Below the pieces are notes generated by a model. It was not told the DNA's origin. It did no database searches and saw only the letters and a program-made list of their open reading frames with translations. The position numbers were made by a program, and so were the translations under genes. Shown here one piece after another: positions 20,360-29,370 of a DNA stretch of 46,619 bases. Source of the DNA: Ignavibacteria bacterium (lineage in GTDB: Bacteria; Bacteroidota; Ignavibacteria; Tepidaquicellales; Tepidaquicellaceae); contig JAIBBK010000062.1 of the NCBI GenBank assembly GCA_019694675.1, positions 1 to 46,619 on the forward strand, written 5' to 3'. Position 1 is the stretch's first letter, and every line of letters starts with the position of its first letter.

Positions 20360-21895
20360 TCAGTGGAGTCCGCCGCATTTTCTTTCTATTGCGCTGAGAA
20401 ATTTCATATCATAAACCGCCTCGGCAGATCTCAGAATGAGATCGCTTGTGATCTCATCCCTGCTCTGGTGTGGTATTGCCCTTCTGAAGAGCCTGTATGC
20501 CTCTTCACTTCCGGCGCCGCTTTTCAGAGGCCTGTGATAATCCATTCCCTGGCATGCGCACAGAAATTCAATGGCTATGATCTTCCGGACATTATTTACG
20601 ACTTCATAAAGCTTCAGCGCTGAAACCGAGCCCATGGAGTTGTGATCCTCCTGATTTGCACTTGTAGGAATGGAATCGACCGATCCCGGATGACAGAGCA
20701 CTTTGTTCTGGCTAACAAGAGATGCCGCAGTGTACTGCGCAATCATAAGGCCTGAGTTGAGTCCGCCTTTGTCGGTGAGAAATCTCGGCAGCCCGCTGAG
20801 GTTTCCGTCAACAAGCCGGGCGATCCTTCTTTCGCTGATGTTGCCCAGTTCGCTTACAGCAATTGCAAGAAAGTCGGAGGCAAGTGCAACCGGCTCTCCG
20901 TGAAAGTTGCCGCCTTCAAGATGTTCACCGGTCTCAGGAAAGATCAACGGATTGTCTGTGGCGGAGTTGATCTCTGTTTTGATGACGTTACCGCAATACT
21001 CCACTGTATCCCTGACGGCGCCGTGAACCTGCGGCATGCACCTCAGCGAGTAAGCATCCTGAACCTTGCCGCAGTCTTTATGCGAGAGCATTATCCTGCT
21101 ACCCTTCAGCAGTCTTCGCAGATTTTCCGCAGTCCGGATCTGACCTTTGTGCGGCCTGACTCTCTGGATCTTGGGATCGAAGGCCTTCGATGTTCCTTTC
21201 AGAGCTTCAAGAGAAAGACTGCCGGCGATATCGGCGAGCTTGCACAGTATCACGGAGTCATATACGGATTTGCAGAGATAAGCAGACATCATCTGAGTGC
21301 CGTTGATGAGTGCAAGGCCTTCCTTGGCTGAAAGCCTGAACGGTTCAATGCCCAGTATCATATGTGCATCAGCCGATGACATTATCTCTCCCCTGTATCT
21401 GCAACTTCCTTCGCCAATGAGAGTCAGCGCCATATGCGAGAGCGGTGAAAGGTCTCCTGAGCTTCCAACCGAGCCCTGAGAGGGAATGAGCGGCACTACA
21501 CCCTCATTGAACAGCAATACGAGCCTTTTCAAAAGATCAGTTCTAACTCCGGAATATCCAAGCGACAGTGAATTGATCCTGAACAGCAGCATCAGTCTTG
21601 TGATGTATTCCGGAACAAACTTCCCGGTTCCGGCGGAATGAGAAAGAATCAGATTCCTTTGGAGAAGTTCCAGCTCCCTGGCGGAGATCTTGACATCCTT
21701 GAATTCACCGAAACCCGTCGTAATGCCATAAATGACTTCGTCGCGCTCAATCCAGCCTTCAACAAGCCGCCTTGAGCGAGCAGCGTTTCTTAGTGCAGTC
21801 TGAGACAACTGCAACGGCGTGTTGTTTACAACTGCCTCAACAGAGTTTGTTACATTCAGCCCCTTACCGGTTATTATGAGGTTTTTTCTGCGCAT
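20360..21895 (-). CDS. hutH: Histidine ammonia-lyase (MIO enzyme) with an SSG triad
   Basis: 511 residues, the normal length. Converts histidine to urocanate and ammonia using a self-formed MIO group. IYGITTGFG (55-63) holds the catalytic Tyr56. LQRNLILSHSAGTG (78-91) has the Ser-His pair typical of histidine rather than phenylalanine/tyrosine lyases. GSVGSSGDLSPLSHM (141-155) is the MIO loop, in which the usual Ala-Ser-Gly is Ser145-Ser146-Gly147 (codons AGC TCA GGA). TDNPLIFPETGEHLEGGNFHG and QEDHNSMGSVSA are also present. No hutU, hutI or hutG is adjacent; instead it shares an operon with yihY, a phosphatase and a protease. Another MIO lyase or aminomutase activity is possible. Confidence 0.9.
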   Translation of the reverse strand: MRRKNLIITGKGLNVTNSVEAVVNNTPLQLSQTALRNAARSRRLVEGWIERDEVIYGITTGFGEFKDVKISARELELLQRNLILSHSAGTGKFVPEYITRLMLLFRINSLSLGYSGVRTDLLKRLVLLFNEGVVPLIPSQGSVGSSGDLSPLSHMALTLIGEGSCRYRGEIMSSADAHMILGIEPFRLSAKEGLALINGTQMMSAYLCKSVYDSVILCKLADIAGSLSLEALKGTSKAFDPKIQRVRPHKGQIRTAENLRRLLKGSRIMLSHKDCGKVQDAYSLRCMPQVHGAVRDTVEYCGNVIKTEINSATDNPLIFPETGEHLEGGNFHGEPVALASDFLAIAVSELGNISERRIARLVDGNLSGLPRFLTDKGGLNSGLMIAQYTAASLVSQNKVLCHPGSVDSIPTSANQEDHNSMGSVSALKLYEVVNNVRKIIAIEFLCACQGMDYHRPLKSGAGSEEAYRLFRRAIPHQSRDEITSDLILRSAEAVYDMKFLSAIERKCGGLH

Positions 21896-21961
21896 TGAAA
21901 TCAGGAAGGAAAATTTGAAAGATAAAATTCAGATATCAGTTCGACTGCAGCAAGCCCTGTT

Positions 21962-22159
21962 CTAGTTCTTACCGGAATAATTGCTTACAAATTCTTCGGC
22001 ATCCTCTCTGCTGCTAAACCAGTATGAACCCTTCTTCTTCTTACCGATCAGGCCCTTTCGGTAAACATCAACTATCCACATCGCCGGGTCACTTGCAACG
22101 TTTCGGAGTATAAGTGTCACATCACCATGCTTGAAAGCCTGCTCGAATGAATTCTTCAT
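21962..22159 (-). CDS. Small protein of unknown function, 65 residues
   Basis: Read from ATG 22159, which follows a perfect TTATCTGATAA palindrome by one base. Upstream in-frame starts exist but add a poorly protein-like 44-residue lead. The product (MKNSFEQAFKHGDVTLILRN...) has a basic centre (GKKKKGSYWF) and an acidic end (SREDAEEFVSNYSGKN) with no membrane segment or cysteines; a small alpha/beta fold is plausible. I do not recognise the family. It lies 66 bases before hutH on the same strand and may be the first gene of that operon. Confidence 0.6.
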   Translation of the reverse strand: MKNSFEQAFKHGDVTLILRNVASDPAMWIVDVYRKGLIGKKKKGSYWFSSREDAEEFVSNYSGKN

Positions 22160-22386
22160 TTTATCAGATAAGTTTCGGCAAAATAACTTTTTGAGTGCAA
22201 AAGATATATGTATTTTCGGCAATCGGGTGCCGGCATTCAATGGACCTGATAAAGGCGGAAGTCGCGAGTTAACGGAAGTGAATGCTGACATACGAGATAT
22301 CAGTTATCAGAATGAGCATGAACCGAAGTTTGCAGACATCTCCTGAGTTTGATCAAAACTTTTGGCATTTAAATGCGTAATCCATA

Positions 22387-23487
22387 ATGATGCAAGACAC
22401 TCAACAAGACACTCAAAAGGATAATGTGATCAGAAGGTTCTATAACTTCTTTTCGAAGGACCTCTCCTCATCGGAATTCGAGAAGGTATTTCTGAGAGAC
22501 ACGCCCGCAAGATACAAGTATCTTGTAAGGAGCATGTCGAAAGGCGGAGGGAAAGAGGAAGGCCACGGAGTGCTGACATTCATGAAGAACTTTGCGGTCA
22601 CATTCCTGAGCAAGCTCTCACCGGTTATAAGGATCATTTACGCGGCAACCGCACTGTACTTTTTTATTGGGATGATTCAGGGTTCCTGGGAAATGGGATT
22701 GTTCGCATTTATAGTTGTGAACCTGCTGTTCATGTTTGAGGTGGCAGATAAGTTGACAATGCGCGATGAACTTCAGATAGCAAGGGATGTTCAGGCCGGA
22801 CTAATTCCAACCAGTATACCGGAAAATGAGGAATTCAGCCTGGCTTTTTATTACGAGACAGCAAATGAGGTGGGCGGTGATTTCTTTGACTACATTTCAA
22901 AGAACGGGAAAGATATTTATATGGTGGGAGATGTGTCGGGGAAGGGTATGTCCGCTGCACTGTACATGGTTCAGGCGAGGCTGTTAATAAGATACCTGGT
23001 AGAAAAGAGCGATTCGTTTTCGCAGGTGCTCACCGGTGTCAATGAAGCGCTTCTGAAGAATCTCAAGAAAGGATTCTTCTTCACTTCGATTTTTGCAATC
23101 GCCGAAGGAAAGAACCTGAGGCTTGTGCGCGCCGGCCATAACCCGGCCTTGTTCTACTCATCGGTTTCAAGGGAATGCTCGGAGATGAAGCAGAACGGAA
23201 TGGGCATGGGACTCACAAACGGCACGATGTTCAGAAACTCAATTGAAGAACTGTCAGTCACTCCGGAAACGGGTGACATCGTCCTGCTTTACTCAGACGG
23301 ATTGACTGAAGCAATGAACTCGCAGTCTGAGGAGTTTGGGCTGCAAAGGCTCAGAGGCCTGCTTGTAAGACACTCCCATGAAACAGCAACACAGATCGCA
23401 GATGAGATAATCAAGGAAGTGAAGAAGTTCAGGGGATATGCCGAGATACATGACGACATTACTTTCATACTGCTCAAGAAGAACTGA
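22387..23487 (+). CDS. Membrane-anchored SpoIIE-type PP2C phosphatase
   Basis: 366 residues. About 1-70 is a charged cytosolic segment (KDLSSSEFEKVFLRDTP). Two hydrophobic helices lie near 80-97 and 102-119, and a short linker helix (DELQIARDVQAGLIPTSIP) leads into a SpoIIE/RsbU domain (about 140-366) with GGDFFDYI, GDVSGKGMSAALYM, VRAGHNPALF, LLYSDGLTEAMN and IHDDITFILLKK. It probably acts on a STAS-type anti-sigma antagonist. It is the second phosphatase of this class in 5 kb, but on the other strand and with a different sensory part. It appears to be transcribed alone; there is no Shine-Dalgarno and I see no convincing promoter. Confidence 0.9.
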   Translation: MMQDTQQDTQKDNVIRRFYNFFSKDLSSSEFEKVFLRDTPARYKYLVRSMSKGGGKEEGHGVLTFMKNFAVTFLSKLSPVIRIIYAATALYFFIGMIQGSWEMGLFAFIVVNLLFMFEVADKLTMRDELQIARDVQAGLIPTSIPENEEFSLAFYYETANEVGGDFFDYISKNGKDIYMVGDVSGKGMSAALYMVQARLLIRYLVEKSDSFSQVLTGVNEALLKNLKKGFFFTSIFAIAEGKNLRLVRAGHNPALFYSSVSRECSEMKQNGMGMGLTNGTMFRNSIEELSVTPETGDIVLLYSDGLTEAMNSQSEEFGLQRLRGLLVRHSHETATQIADEIIKEVKKFRGYAEIHDDITFILLKKN

Positions 23488-24190
23488 CCACGATCAATTC
23501 CGGCAAGTCCGGAAGCACCTCCGTTTCAAAGCTTTCCCCGGGAAATCAAAGGACTTTCTGCAAACACCGCTGTTGATCCCACCACATTCCTCACATTCAA
23601 TTTATCCATAACTCAATTGGAACAGGCAATTGAATCTCTGCCGCTAACAGTACGCAGTGCTAACCGCTTCTATGAATGTAATTGATCAAGGATCCGGATC
23701 AATGACAATATTGCGGAAGACATTCTCTTATATAATTAGGAGATTCCGGCAAGAAGACTGTTCAGTGGTATCCTGGATATTTGAATTCATAACTCTCGAT
23801 ATTCCTTTGTTCAATATATCAACTATGAATCAGATCTTTTGCTGTATTACTTTAAGCATAAGTTCGAACTTTGTTATAATATTGACGATTACGACGGATG
23901 TAATTCTTTGGAATTAATGATGCAATACATGTCAGGAATGAGGTTAACTAATATAAAAGTATATGAGTTATGGCTCTATAATTAATTTTTGATCTTTTGA
24001 AAAAAGTATTTTTATTTTTGACAGGGCTGTTTATATTCGCTGCAATCTAAAATCAAAAGGATCGAAAGGAGTTCACTTACCATTTATTGTGGAAGCTGAA
24101 AGATCATTCCGCTGAAGCATCAGGGCAATGAACGATTAAGTTTCCATTTTGCTTTCTTCGCCCCAAAGAGTGAAAGCAGGTAGAACAGCT
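23488..24190. other. A+T-rich spacer, no confident gene
   Basis: About 700 bases between the phosphatase and the esterase-like gene. An 86-codon frame at 23657-23917 has no start signal and a composition (many Ile, Thr, Phe) that looks like chance in A+T-rich DNA. Contents of note are a candidate promoter near 23989-24021 and an unattached GAAAGGAG at 24064-24071; both are listed separately. Confidence 0.6.
23989..24021 (+). promoter_or_regulatory. Candidate promoter of the esterase-like gene
   Basis: TTG at 23989-23991 and a perfect -7 box TATTTTTG at 24014-24021, but with a 22-base spacer instead of the 20 seen at other genes here. The leader would be about 160 bases and includes an SD sequence plus a 14-codon frame. 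Confidence 0.4.
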
Positions 24191-26215
24191 ATGAAGAATA
24201 TCAGCCTGGTCAACAGAGCTTCGCTGACAGCCATACTTATTCTGCTTCCGTCTTTCTTCATTCAGGGCGAAACCAAAGCGGCGGTCTTAAGCTATTACGA
24301 ACTTCCCAGAAACCTGCAGTTTTATGCCAGGGACGAAGACGATTCTGCATTCGTCAGGTATTCCGGTCTGCTCAGCACTTCAGGATACGATTCAGTTTAC
24401 ATTGAAGTGTACAGGAACAATGTCCTCTGGAAAAGAAAGAGCAACAAACTCAACTACACATCAGGTTCGGCGGCATTCAGCATCGGCCAGAACATTTATT
24501 GCGAACTTGCCGAATACAAATTCAGATTATATATCAAGGCGGGAAGCACATCAACATTAATGAACACAGCAGACAGTCTGGTGTGCGGAGATGTTTATCT
24601 TGTTGCCGGACAGTCAAATTCACATCCCACAAGCTCTTACGCCACATACAAGAATGAGTTCTGCAGATCATTCGGTGTTCAGACAGCAAACTATAACGGC
24701 AACAATTACAATCCTGCGGACACTGCATGGGGGCTTTCGCGCGCCGACGGATCGGTATATTACTTTTCGGGACCGTACAATGTCGGAGTTTGGGCGTTGA
24801 AACTTCAGGAGATGATCAGGAACACTTATGGCATTCCCACATGCTTCATTAACGGAGGAAGGGCAAGCACTACAATTTCCATGAATCTCAAGAATGCTTC
24901 TAATCCTACGGACCTTTCGTCCGTTTACGGTAAACTCCTTTACCGCGTGCAGAAATCAGGACTGGCAAGTAAAGTTAAGGCAATATTCTGGTATCAGGGA
25001 GAATCAGACGGCACGACGGCATGGACGAACTATCTCAGCAGTTTCAGAACTCTGTACAATACATGGAAATCGGATTATCCGAATTTTGAGAAAGTGTTCC
25101 TGTTCCAAACCAGGCCCTGCTGTTCCGAGCAGTATGCAAGCCAGCTAAGGGAAGTTCAGAGGAAACTGCCGGATGAGTTTCCGAATATTGAGCTTATATC
25201 CACTGCGGGAATACCTTACTACGAGGGCTGTCACTTCGGATACTACGGTTACCTTGAGCTTGCCAACATTGTGCTCAGGCCGTTCAGCTACTATTTTTAC
25301 GGAGGCACTGATACTCTTAACATGCGCCCCCCGAACATAAAGGCAGCATTCTTCACAACTCCGTCAAAGAACGAAATTGCGGTCTTGTTCAGCAATTCAA
25401 ATGCGGCAAGCTGGCCGGCAGATACACTGAATCAGAGAATGAAGGACTATTTTTATCTTGACGGACAGACCGGGAAAGTTCAACAAGGTTCAGTTTCCGG
25501 AGATACACTGAAGCTGAAGCTTTATGCGGCATCAACGGCTACGAAACTTTCATACCTTCCGACAGTCTGGAACCATGACGACTCGCTTGTTTATGAGGGT
25601 CCTTTCATTAAGAACTCCCGCAGGGTTGGAGTGCTGTCGTTCCACGACTATCCTATCGGAGCATATAACACAGCACGGCTTAATCTGACTGCGGTAGTGG
25701 AAGGTTATTATTCGCAGTCTTCAAACAAACTCAGCATAAGGGACACACTAAGGGTATATGTAAGAAGAAATTACTACCCTTACCAGATAATTGACTCGTG
25801 CAGATCTGTTATTGATTCGGTCACATTCAAAGGTTCTTACGCTTTTACAAATGTTCCGGCAGGTACATACTATATAGTGGTGAAAGGCGTCAGCATTCTC
25901 GAGACCTGGTGCAAGAGTCCGGGAATACAGCTCATACCGGGGGGGACAGTGGATTTCAATTTCTCAACTTCCGTTTCTCAGGCATACGGAAACAATCTGA
26001 TTATGAAGGGAAGCAGGGCGTGCATTTATTCATCCGATGTTAATGCGGACGGGATAATTGACGGAATGGATAATGCGAGGGTCTCAAACGATGCGTTCAA
26101 TCAGCTTTTGGGGCCATTGCCTACCGATGTCAACGGTGACAGGTTCGTTGACGGTTCTGATGTGATAATAGTGGATCAAAATTCTGGAAATTACATAGTA
26201 AAGCGCACTCCTTAG
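24191..26215 (+). CDS. Secreted SGNH/sialate-O-acetylesterase-like protein with dockerin-like tail
   Basis: 674 residues from ATG 24191; signal peptide 1-30 (MKNISLVNRASLTAILILLP). A beta-rich domain (30-130) precedes an SGNH hydrolase core of the sialate esterase (SASA) type: nucleophile Ser142 in VAGQSNSH, the YQGESDG block, and catalytic His348 in EGCHFGYYG. After further beta-rich sequence, the last 85 residues form a dockerin-like module with paired DVNADGIIDGMD and DVNGDRFVDGSD calcium loops, closely matching the module in the protein at 37145. It ends without a T9SS sorting domain. It probably deacetylates glycans outside the cell, but the substrate is unknown. A TTG and a GTG upstream are poorer starts because they weaken the signal peptide. 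Confidence 0.85.
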   Translation: MKNISLVNRASLTAILILLPSFFIQGETKAAVLSYYELPRNLQFYARDEDDSAFVRYSGLLSTSGYDSVYIEVYRNNVLWKRKSNKLNYTSGSAAFSIGQNIYCELAEYKFRLYIKAGSTSTLMNTADSLVCGDVYLVAGQSNSHPTSSYATYKNEFCRSFGVQTANYNGNNYNPADTAWGLSRADGSVYYFSGPYNVGVWALKLQEMIRNTYGIPTCFINGGRASTTISMNLKNASNPTDLSSVYGKLLYRVQKSGLASKVKAIFWYQGESDGTTAWTNYLSSFRTLYNTWKSDYPNFEKVFLFQTRPCCSEQYASQLREVQRKLPDEFPNIELISTAGIPYYEGCHFGYYGYLELANIVLRPFSYYFYGGTDTLNMRPPNIKAAFFTTPSKNEIAVLFSNSNAASWPADTLNQRMKDYFYLDGQTGKVQQGSVSGDTLKLKLYAASTATKLSYLPTVWNHDDSLVYEGPFIKNSRRVGVLSFHDYPIGAYNTARLNLTAVVEGYYSQSSNKLSIRDTLRVYVRRNYYPYQIIDSCRSVIDSVTFKGSYAFTNVPAGTYYIVVKGVSILETWCKSPGIQLIPGGTVDFNFSTSVSQAYGNNLIMKGSRACIYSSDVNADGIIDGMDNARVSNDAFNQLLGPLPTDVNGDRFVDGSDVIIVDQNSGNYIVKRTP

Positions 26216-26305
26216 AACTTTACACTCCAATTTTTCAATCTTCAGGATCAGAAACATAGAAGGGAAGTGAAGCATTTATGCTTTTCACTTGTGAACCCTT
26301 TCAGC

Positions 26306-26313
26306 TATTTTCA
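26306..26313 (+). promoter_or_regulatory. Candidate -7 element of the TerC gene
   Basis: TATTTTCA lies 20 bases after TTT (26283-26285), matching the local promoter layout except for TTT in place of TTG. The transcript would begin about 13 bases before the ATG at 26331, like other short-leader genes here. Confidence 0.4.
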
Positions 26314-26330
26314 ACGAATTCATTCATTTG

Positions 26331-27260
26331 ATGTCATACGAACTAATTCTCTGGGTCGCATTTAACCTGTTCATTCTCCTGATGCTCGCACTTGATCTCG
26401 GTGTGTTTCAGCGGAAGACGCATGCTGTAAGTGTGAAAGAGGCACTGATATGGAGCGGAGTATGGATTGCGCTGGCGCTGGCGTTCAATCTGTTCGTTTA
26501 CTTCGATTTCGGAAAGCAGAAGGCGCTCGAATTTCTCACAGGATACCTGCTTGAGAAATCCCTTAGTGTTGATAACATCTTTGTATTCGTACTTCTGTTC
26601 AGTTATTTCAAAGTTCCGGAACTTTATCAGCACAAAGTTCTTTTTTGGGGTGTCCTGGGAGCGCTGATACTCAGGGCCGCACTGATCGCTATCGGTGCGC
26701 TTATGATAGCCAAATTTCACTGGGTCATTTACATATTCGGAGCGTTTCTCGTTTATACCGGATTCAGGATGGCAAAGCAGAGCGATGAGGACATACATCC
26801 TGAAGACAACATACTGATCCGGACATTCAAGAAGTTCTTTCCGGTGACACATGATTACCACGGCGAGAAATTCTTTGTAAGGATTGACGGACGGAAAGTT
26901 GCAACACCATTGTTCATAGTCCTGCTTGCGATCGAATTTACAGATCTTGTATTTGCTTTCGATTCAATACCGGCGATCTTCGCCGTCACAAAGGACCCGT
27001 TCATTGTCTATACATCCAACATCTTCGCAATACTCGGACTCAGATCGCTCTATTTTGCTCTGGCCGGGATCATACACAAGTTCCACTATCTCAAAGTGGG
27101 CCTTTCCATGATACTGATCTTCATCGGAATGAAGATGCTGGTGGTCGATCTTTACAAGGTTCCGATCGGATTCTCGCTTGGAGTTATCGCAATCATACTT
27201 ACCGCATCGGTTGTGCTGTCAGTGCTGAAGCCGAAGGCAAAAGAAGAGACCGGGTCTTGA
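26331..27260 (+). CDS. TerC/Alx family membrane metal transporter
   Basis: 309 residues, about nine hydrophobic helices. Family marks: LALDLGVFQR (about 18-27), EKSLSVDNIFVFVLLFSYF (about 77-95) and EFTDLVFAFDSIPAIFAVT (about 205-223), whose acidic residues are proposed to carry the metal ion. Alx/TerC proteins export manganese or calcium in characterised bacteria. An in-frame TTG lies directly before the ATG, but ATG 26331 is the natural start. I looked for the manganese riboswitch that often precedes such genes and did not find it. Ends with a short charged tail. Confidence 0.92.
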   Translation: MSYELILWVAFNLFILLMLALDLGVFQRKTHAVSVKEALIWSGVWIALALAFNLFVYFDFGKQKALEFLTGYLLEKSLSVDNIFVFVLLFSYFKVPELYQHKVLFWGVLGALILRAALIAIGALMIAKFHWVIYIFGAFLVYTGFRMAKQSDEDIHPEDNILIRTFKKFFPVTHDYHGEKFFVRIDGRKVATPLFIVLLAIEFTDLVFAFDSIPAIFAVTKDPFIVYTSNIFAILGLRSLYFALAGIIHKFHYLKVGLSMILIFIGMKMLVVDLYKVPIGFSLGVIAIILTASVVLSVLKPKAKEETGS

Positions 27261-27520
27261 CCAATTATCTGATCGGAAAATTCTGCGACAGAAGAAGCCG
27301 GTTACTTCCTGCAAAGGTAAGAAGGCTGAAACTGATATGTACTGCCCGGGGCTGATGTGTTTTCCGATGACTCCTGCCTCAAATGCCCTCATTGAGATTT
27401 CAACCAGAGGGTTCAACAAAAGATGCACAGGCGCAAGACGACTGGTTATTCGAATTCCGTCATCTTCAGAACTGATGCAATTTTCAAATTAACAATGCCG
27501 AAAGGCATCAAACAAACAAC

Positions 27521-29230
27521 ATGGATTCAGAATTTTTAAAATTATCAAAATCAATCATAGCTCTCTTGAAGAAGGAGGGGATAACTGTTGCCACTCCCGT
27601 TCAAAGGGAGATAATCCCGGCCATTATGGAGGGAAGGGATGTGATAGCACAATCAGAGACAGGTTCCGGCAAGACGCTGAGCTTTGCCGTGCCGCTATTG
27701 GAGCAGATCAAACCTAAGGACGGACTTCAGGCGCTTGTACTTGTTCCGACTAGAGAACTGTGCATACAGGTAGCCGGAGAGTTCAGAAAGTTTGCGCCGG
27801 GAAAAGATTTCCGTCCACTGGCTATCTACGGCGGCGCTTCGATCAGCGAGCAGATCAGGAGAATAAAGAAGGCAAACGCAGCCGTGGCAACTCCCGGAAG
27901 GCTGCTCGACATCATAGAAAGGAAAGCAATAGACCTTTCAACCATAAAGTATCTTGTGCTGGACGAAGCCGACAGAATGCTGGATATGGGATTCATCAGG
28001 GACATTGAACGGATTCTCAAGCATATGCCTCAGAAGAAGCAGACGATGCTGTTCAGTGCGACCATGAATACGGAAATTGAAAAGCTCAGTGCCAAATATC
28101 TTCACGACCCGTTCACAATAGAATTGAAGAAGCATGTTGAGCCGGGCTACCTGAATCAGACCTACTATATCGTCTCAAAGGACGATAAACCGGCACTGCT
28201 TATAGATCTGCTGAAGAATGAACGTGATCTCACAATAGTGTTCTGCAACCGCAAACATATCACTGAGAAGCTTGCAAAACTTCTTACCAATAAGGGCATA
28301 CCTTCAAAATGCCTGCACGGAGACATGACTCAGGCGAAGAGGGAGAGCGTTACAAAGGACTTCAGGGACAAGAAGATCAGGGTGCTTATAGCGACAGATG
28401 TTGCATCACGCGGACTTCATATTGAGGGTATCTCACATGTTTACAATTACGAGATTCCCAAGGAAGCGGAATCATACACGCACCGCGTGGGCAGGACTGC
28501 AAGAGCAGGGAATAAAGGCGAAGCTATATCACTTGTCATGCCCGGTGAGGATGAGAAGTTCTTCAAGCAGATACTCTTCATGTACAAAGGAGTGATCAAG
28601 CTGATAGAGGCCGACAAGGCAATGCTTGCAGAAGCAAGAAAGAGCAACACAGACTCAAAGCTCCAGCATACAAGAAAACCTCAGGAAGGCAAAAAGCATC
28701 ATGTGAAAGAGCAACCTCATGACAGCAAGCGTCATCACGCAGGATCACAGCGTCCGCATAAAGAACAACATCAGTCAAGAGGCGGTCAGCAAAGAAGGAA
28801 GCATGAAGATACCTCAACGAGACAGGACAGATTTGAAAACACGGGACAAAAGGCCCGAAAGAACGAAGGCAGAAGTTCGGGCCATGTGAGCAAATCTCAG
28901 AAGCCGGCTCAGGGTGAAAGGAGAAACAATAAATCGCAGCAGTACGGCAGCTTCAGGCGCAACGCCGGTGACGACAGCAGAAGAGGCTACGGCCGCGGCA
29001 GTTATCCTCAGAGAAATTATCCGGTACCGCAGGACAAAAGGAACAAAGGTAAAGGCCGGTTCTCCGGAGAAACACCGGAGGAAAAGAAGATAGTTACAAA
29101 AGAATCAGCACAGGAAAAGAACTATCTTGATTATATGAAGAGATTTGATGAGTCGCTCCGGGACAAAGAAGAGGAAAAGCCAAAGAAGAAGTTTCAGTTC
29201 AGAGACATCTTCAAAAGAAGAAAGAAGTAA
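27521..29230 (+). CDS. DEAD-box RNA helicase with long basic, His-rich tail
   Basis: 569 residues. The helicase core (1-370) shows all the motifs: Q motif ATPVQREIIPA, I AQSETGSGKT, Ia PTRELCIQ, II VLDEADRML, III FSATM, IV-V LIATDVASRGLHIEG and VI YTHRVGRTARAG. Residues about 380-569 are low complexity, rich in Arg, Lys, Gln, Gly and His (KRHHAGSQRPHKEQ), a disordered RNA-binding tail like those of RhlE-type helicases. It probably remodels structured RNA in ribosome assembly or mRNA decay. There is no Shine-Dalgarno; a short GAAA-tetraloop hairpin lies 12 bases before the ATG. Confidence 0.95.
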   Translation: MDSEFLKLSKSIIALLKKEGITVATPVQREIIPAIMEGRDVIAQSETGSGKTLSFAVPLLEQIKPKDGLQALVLVPTRELCIQVAGEFRKFAPGKDFRPLAIYGGASISEQIRRIKKANAAVATPGRLLDIIERKAIDLSTIKYLVLDEADRMLDMGFIRDIERILKHMPQKKQTMLFSATMNTEIEKLSAKYLHDPFTIELKKHVEPGYLNQTYYIVSKDDKPALLIDLLKNERDLTIVFCNRKHITEKLAKLLTNKGIPSKCLHGDMTQAKRESVTKDFRDKKIRVLIATDVASRGLHIEGISHVYNYEIPKEAESYTHRVGRTARAGNKGEAISLVMPGEDEKFFKQILFMYKGVIKLIEADKAMLAEARKSNTDSKLQHTRKPQEGKKHHVKEQPHDSKRHHAGSQRPHKEQHQSRGGQQRRKHEDTSTRQDRFENTGQKARKNEGRSSGHVSKSQKPAQGERRNNKSQQYGSFRRNAGDDSRRGYGRGSYPQRNYPVPQDKRNKGKGRFSGETPEEKKIVTKESAQEKNYLDYMKRFDESLRDKEEEKPKKKFQFRDIFKRRKK

Positions 29231-29370
29231 AGATTGCAGGAAAGATCAGGAGGCAATCCGTTACCGGAAGATCGGCAATAAGGAAGCTTTCAGTCGAAAA
29301 AGTCCATTAACAATTTGACTTATTTTGCATAAATTGCCTCAAATTTCACATAAGATTAACACACATCGCC

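Noticed and set aside
23657..23917. 86-codon frame in the A+T-rich spacer
   Set aside because: No start signal, and composition and pattern look like chance; no recognisable protein features.
26216..26330. Manganese (yybP-ykoY) riboswitch before terC; an imperfect stem around 26265-26290
   Set aside because: The conserved riboswitch sequences are absent and the predicted transcript starts after the stem. The stem may belong to the 3' end of the preceding gene but has no T run.
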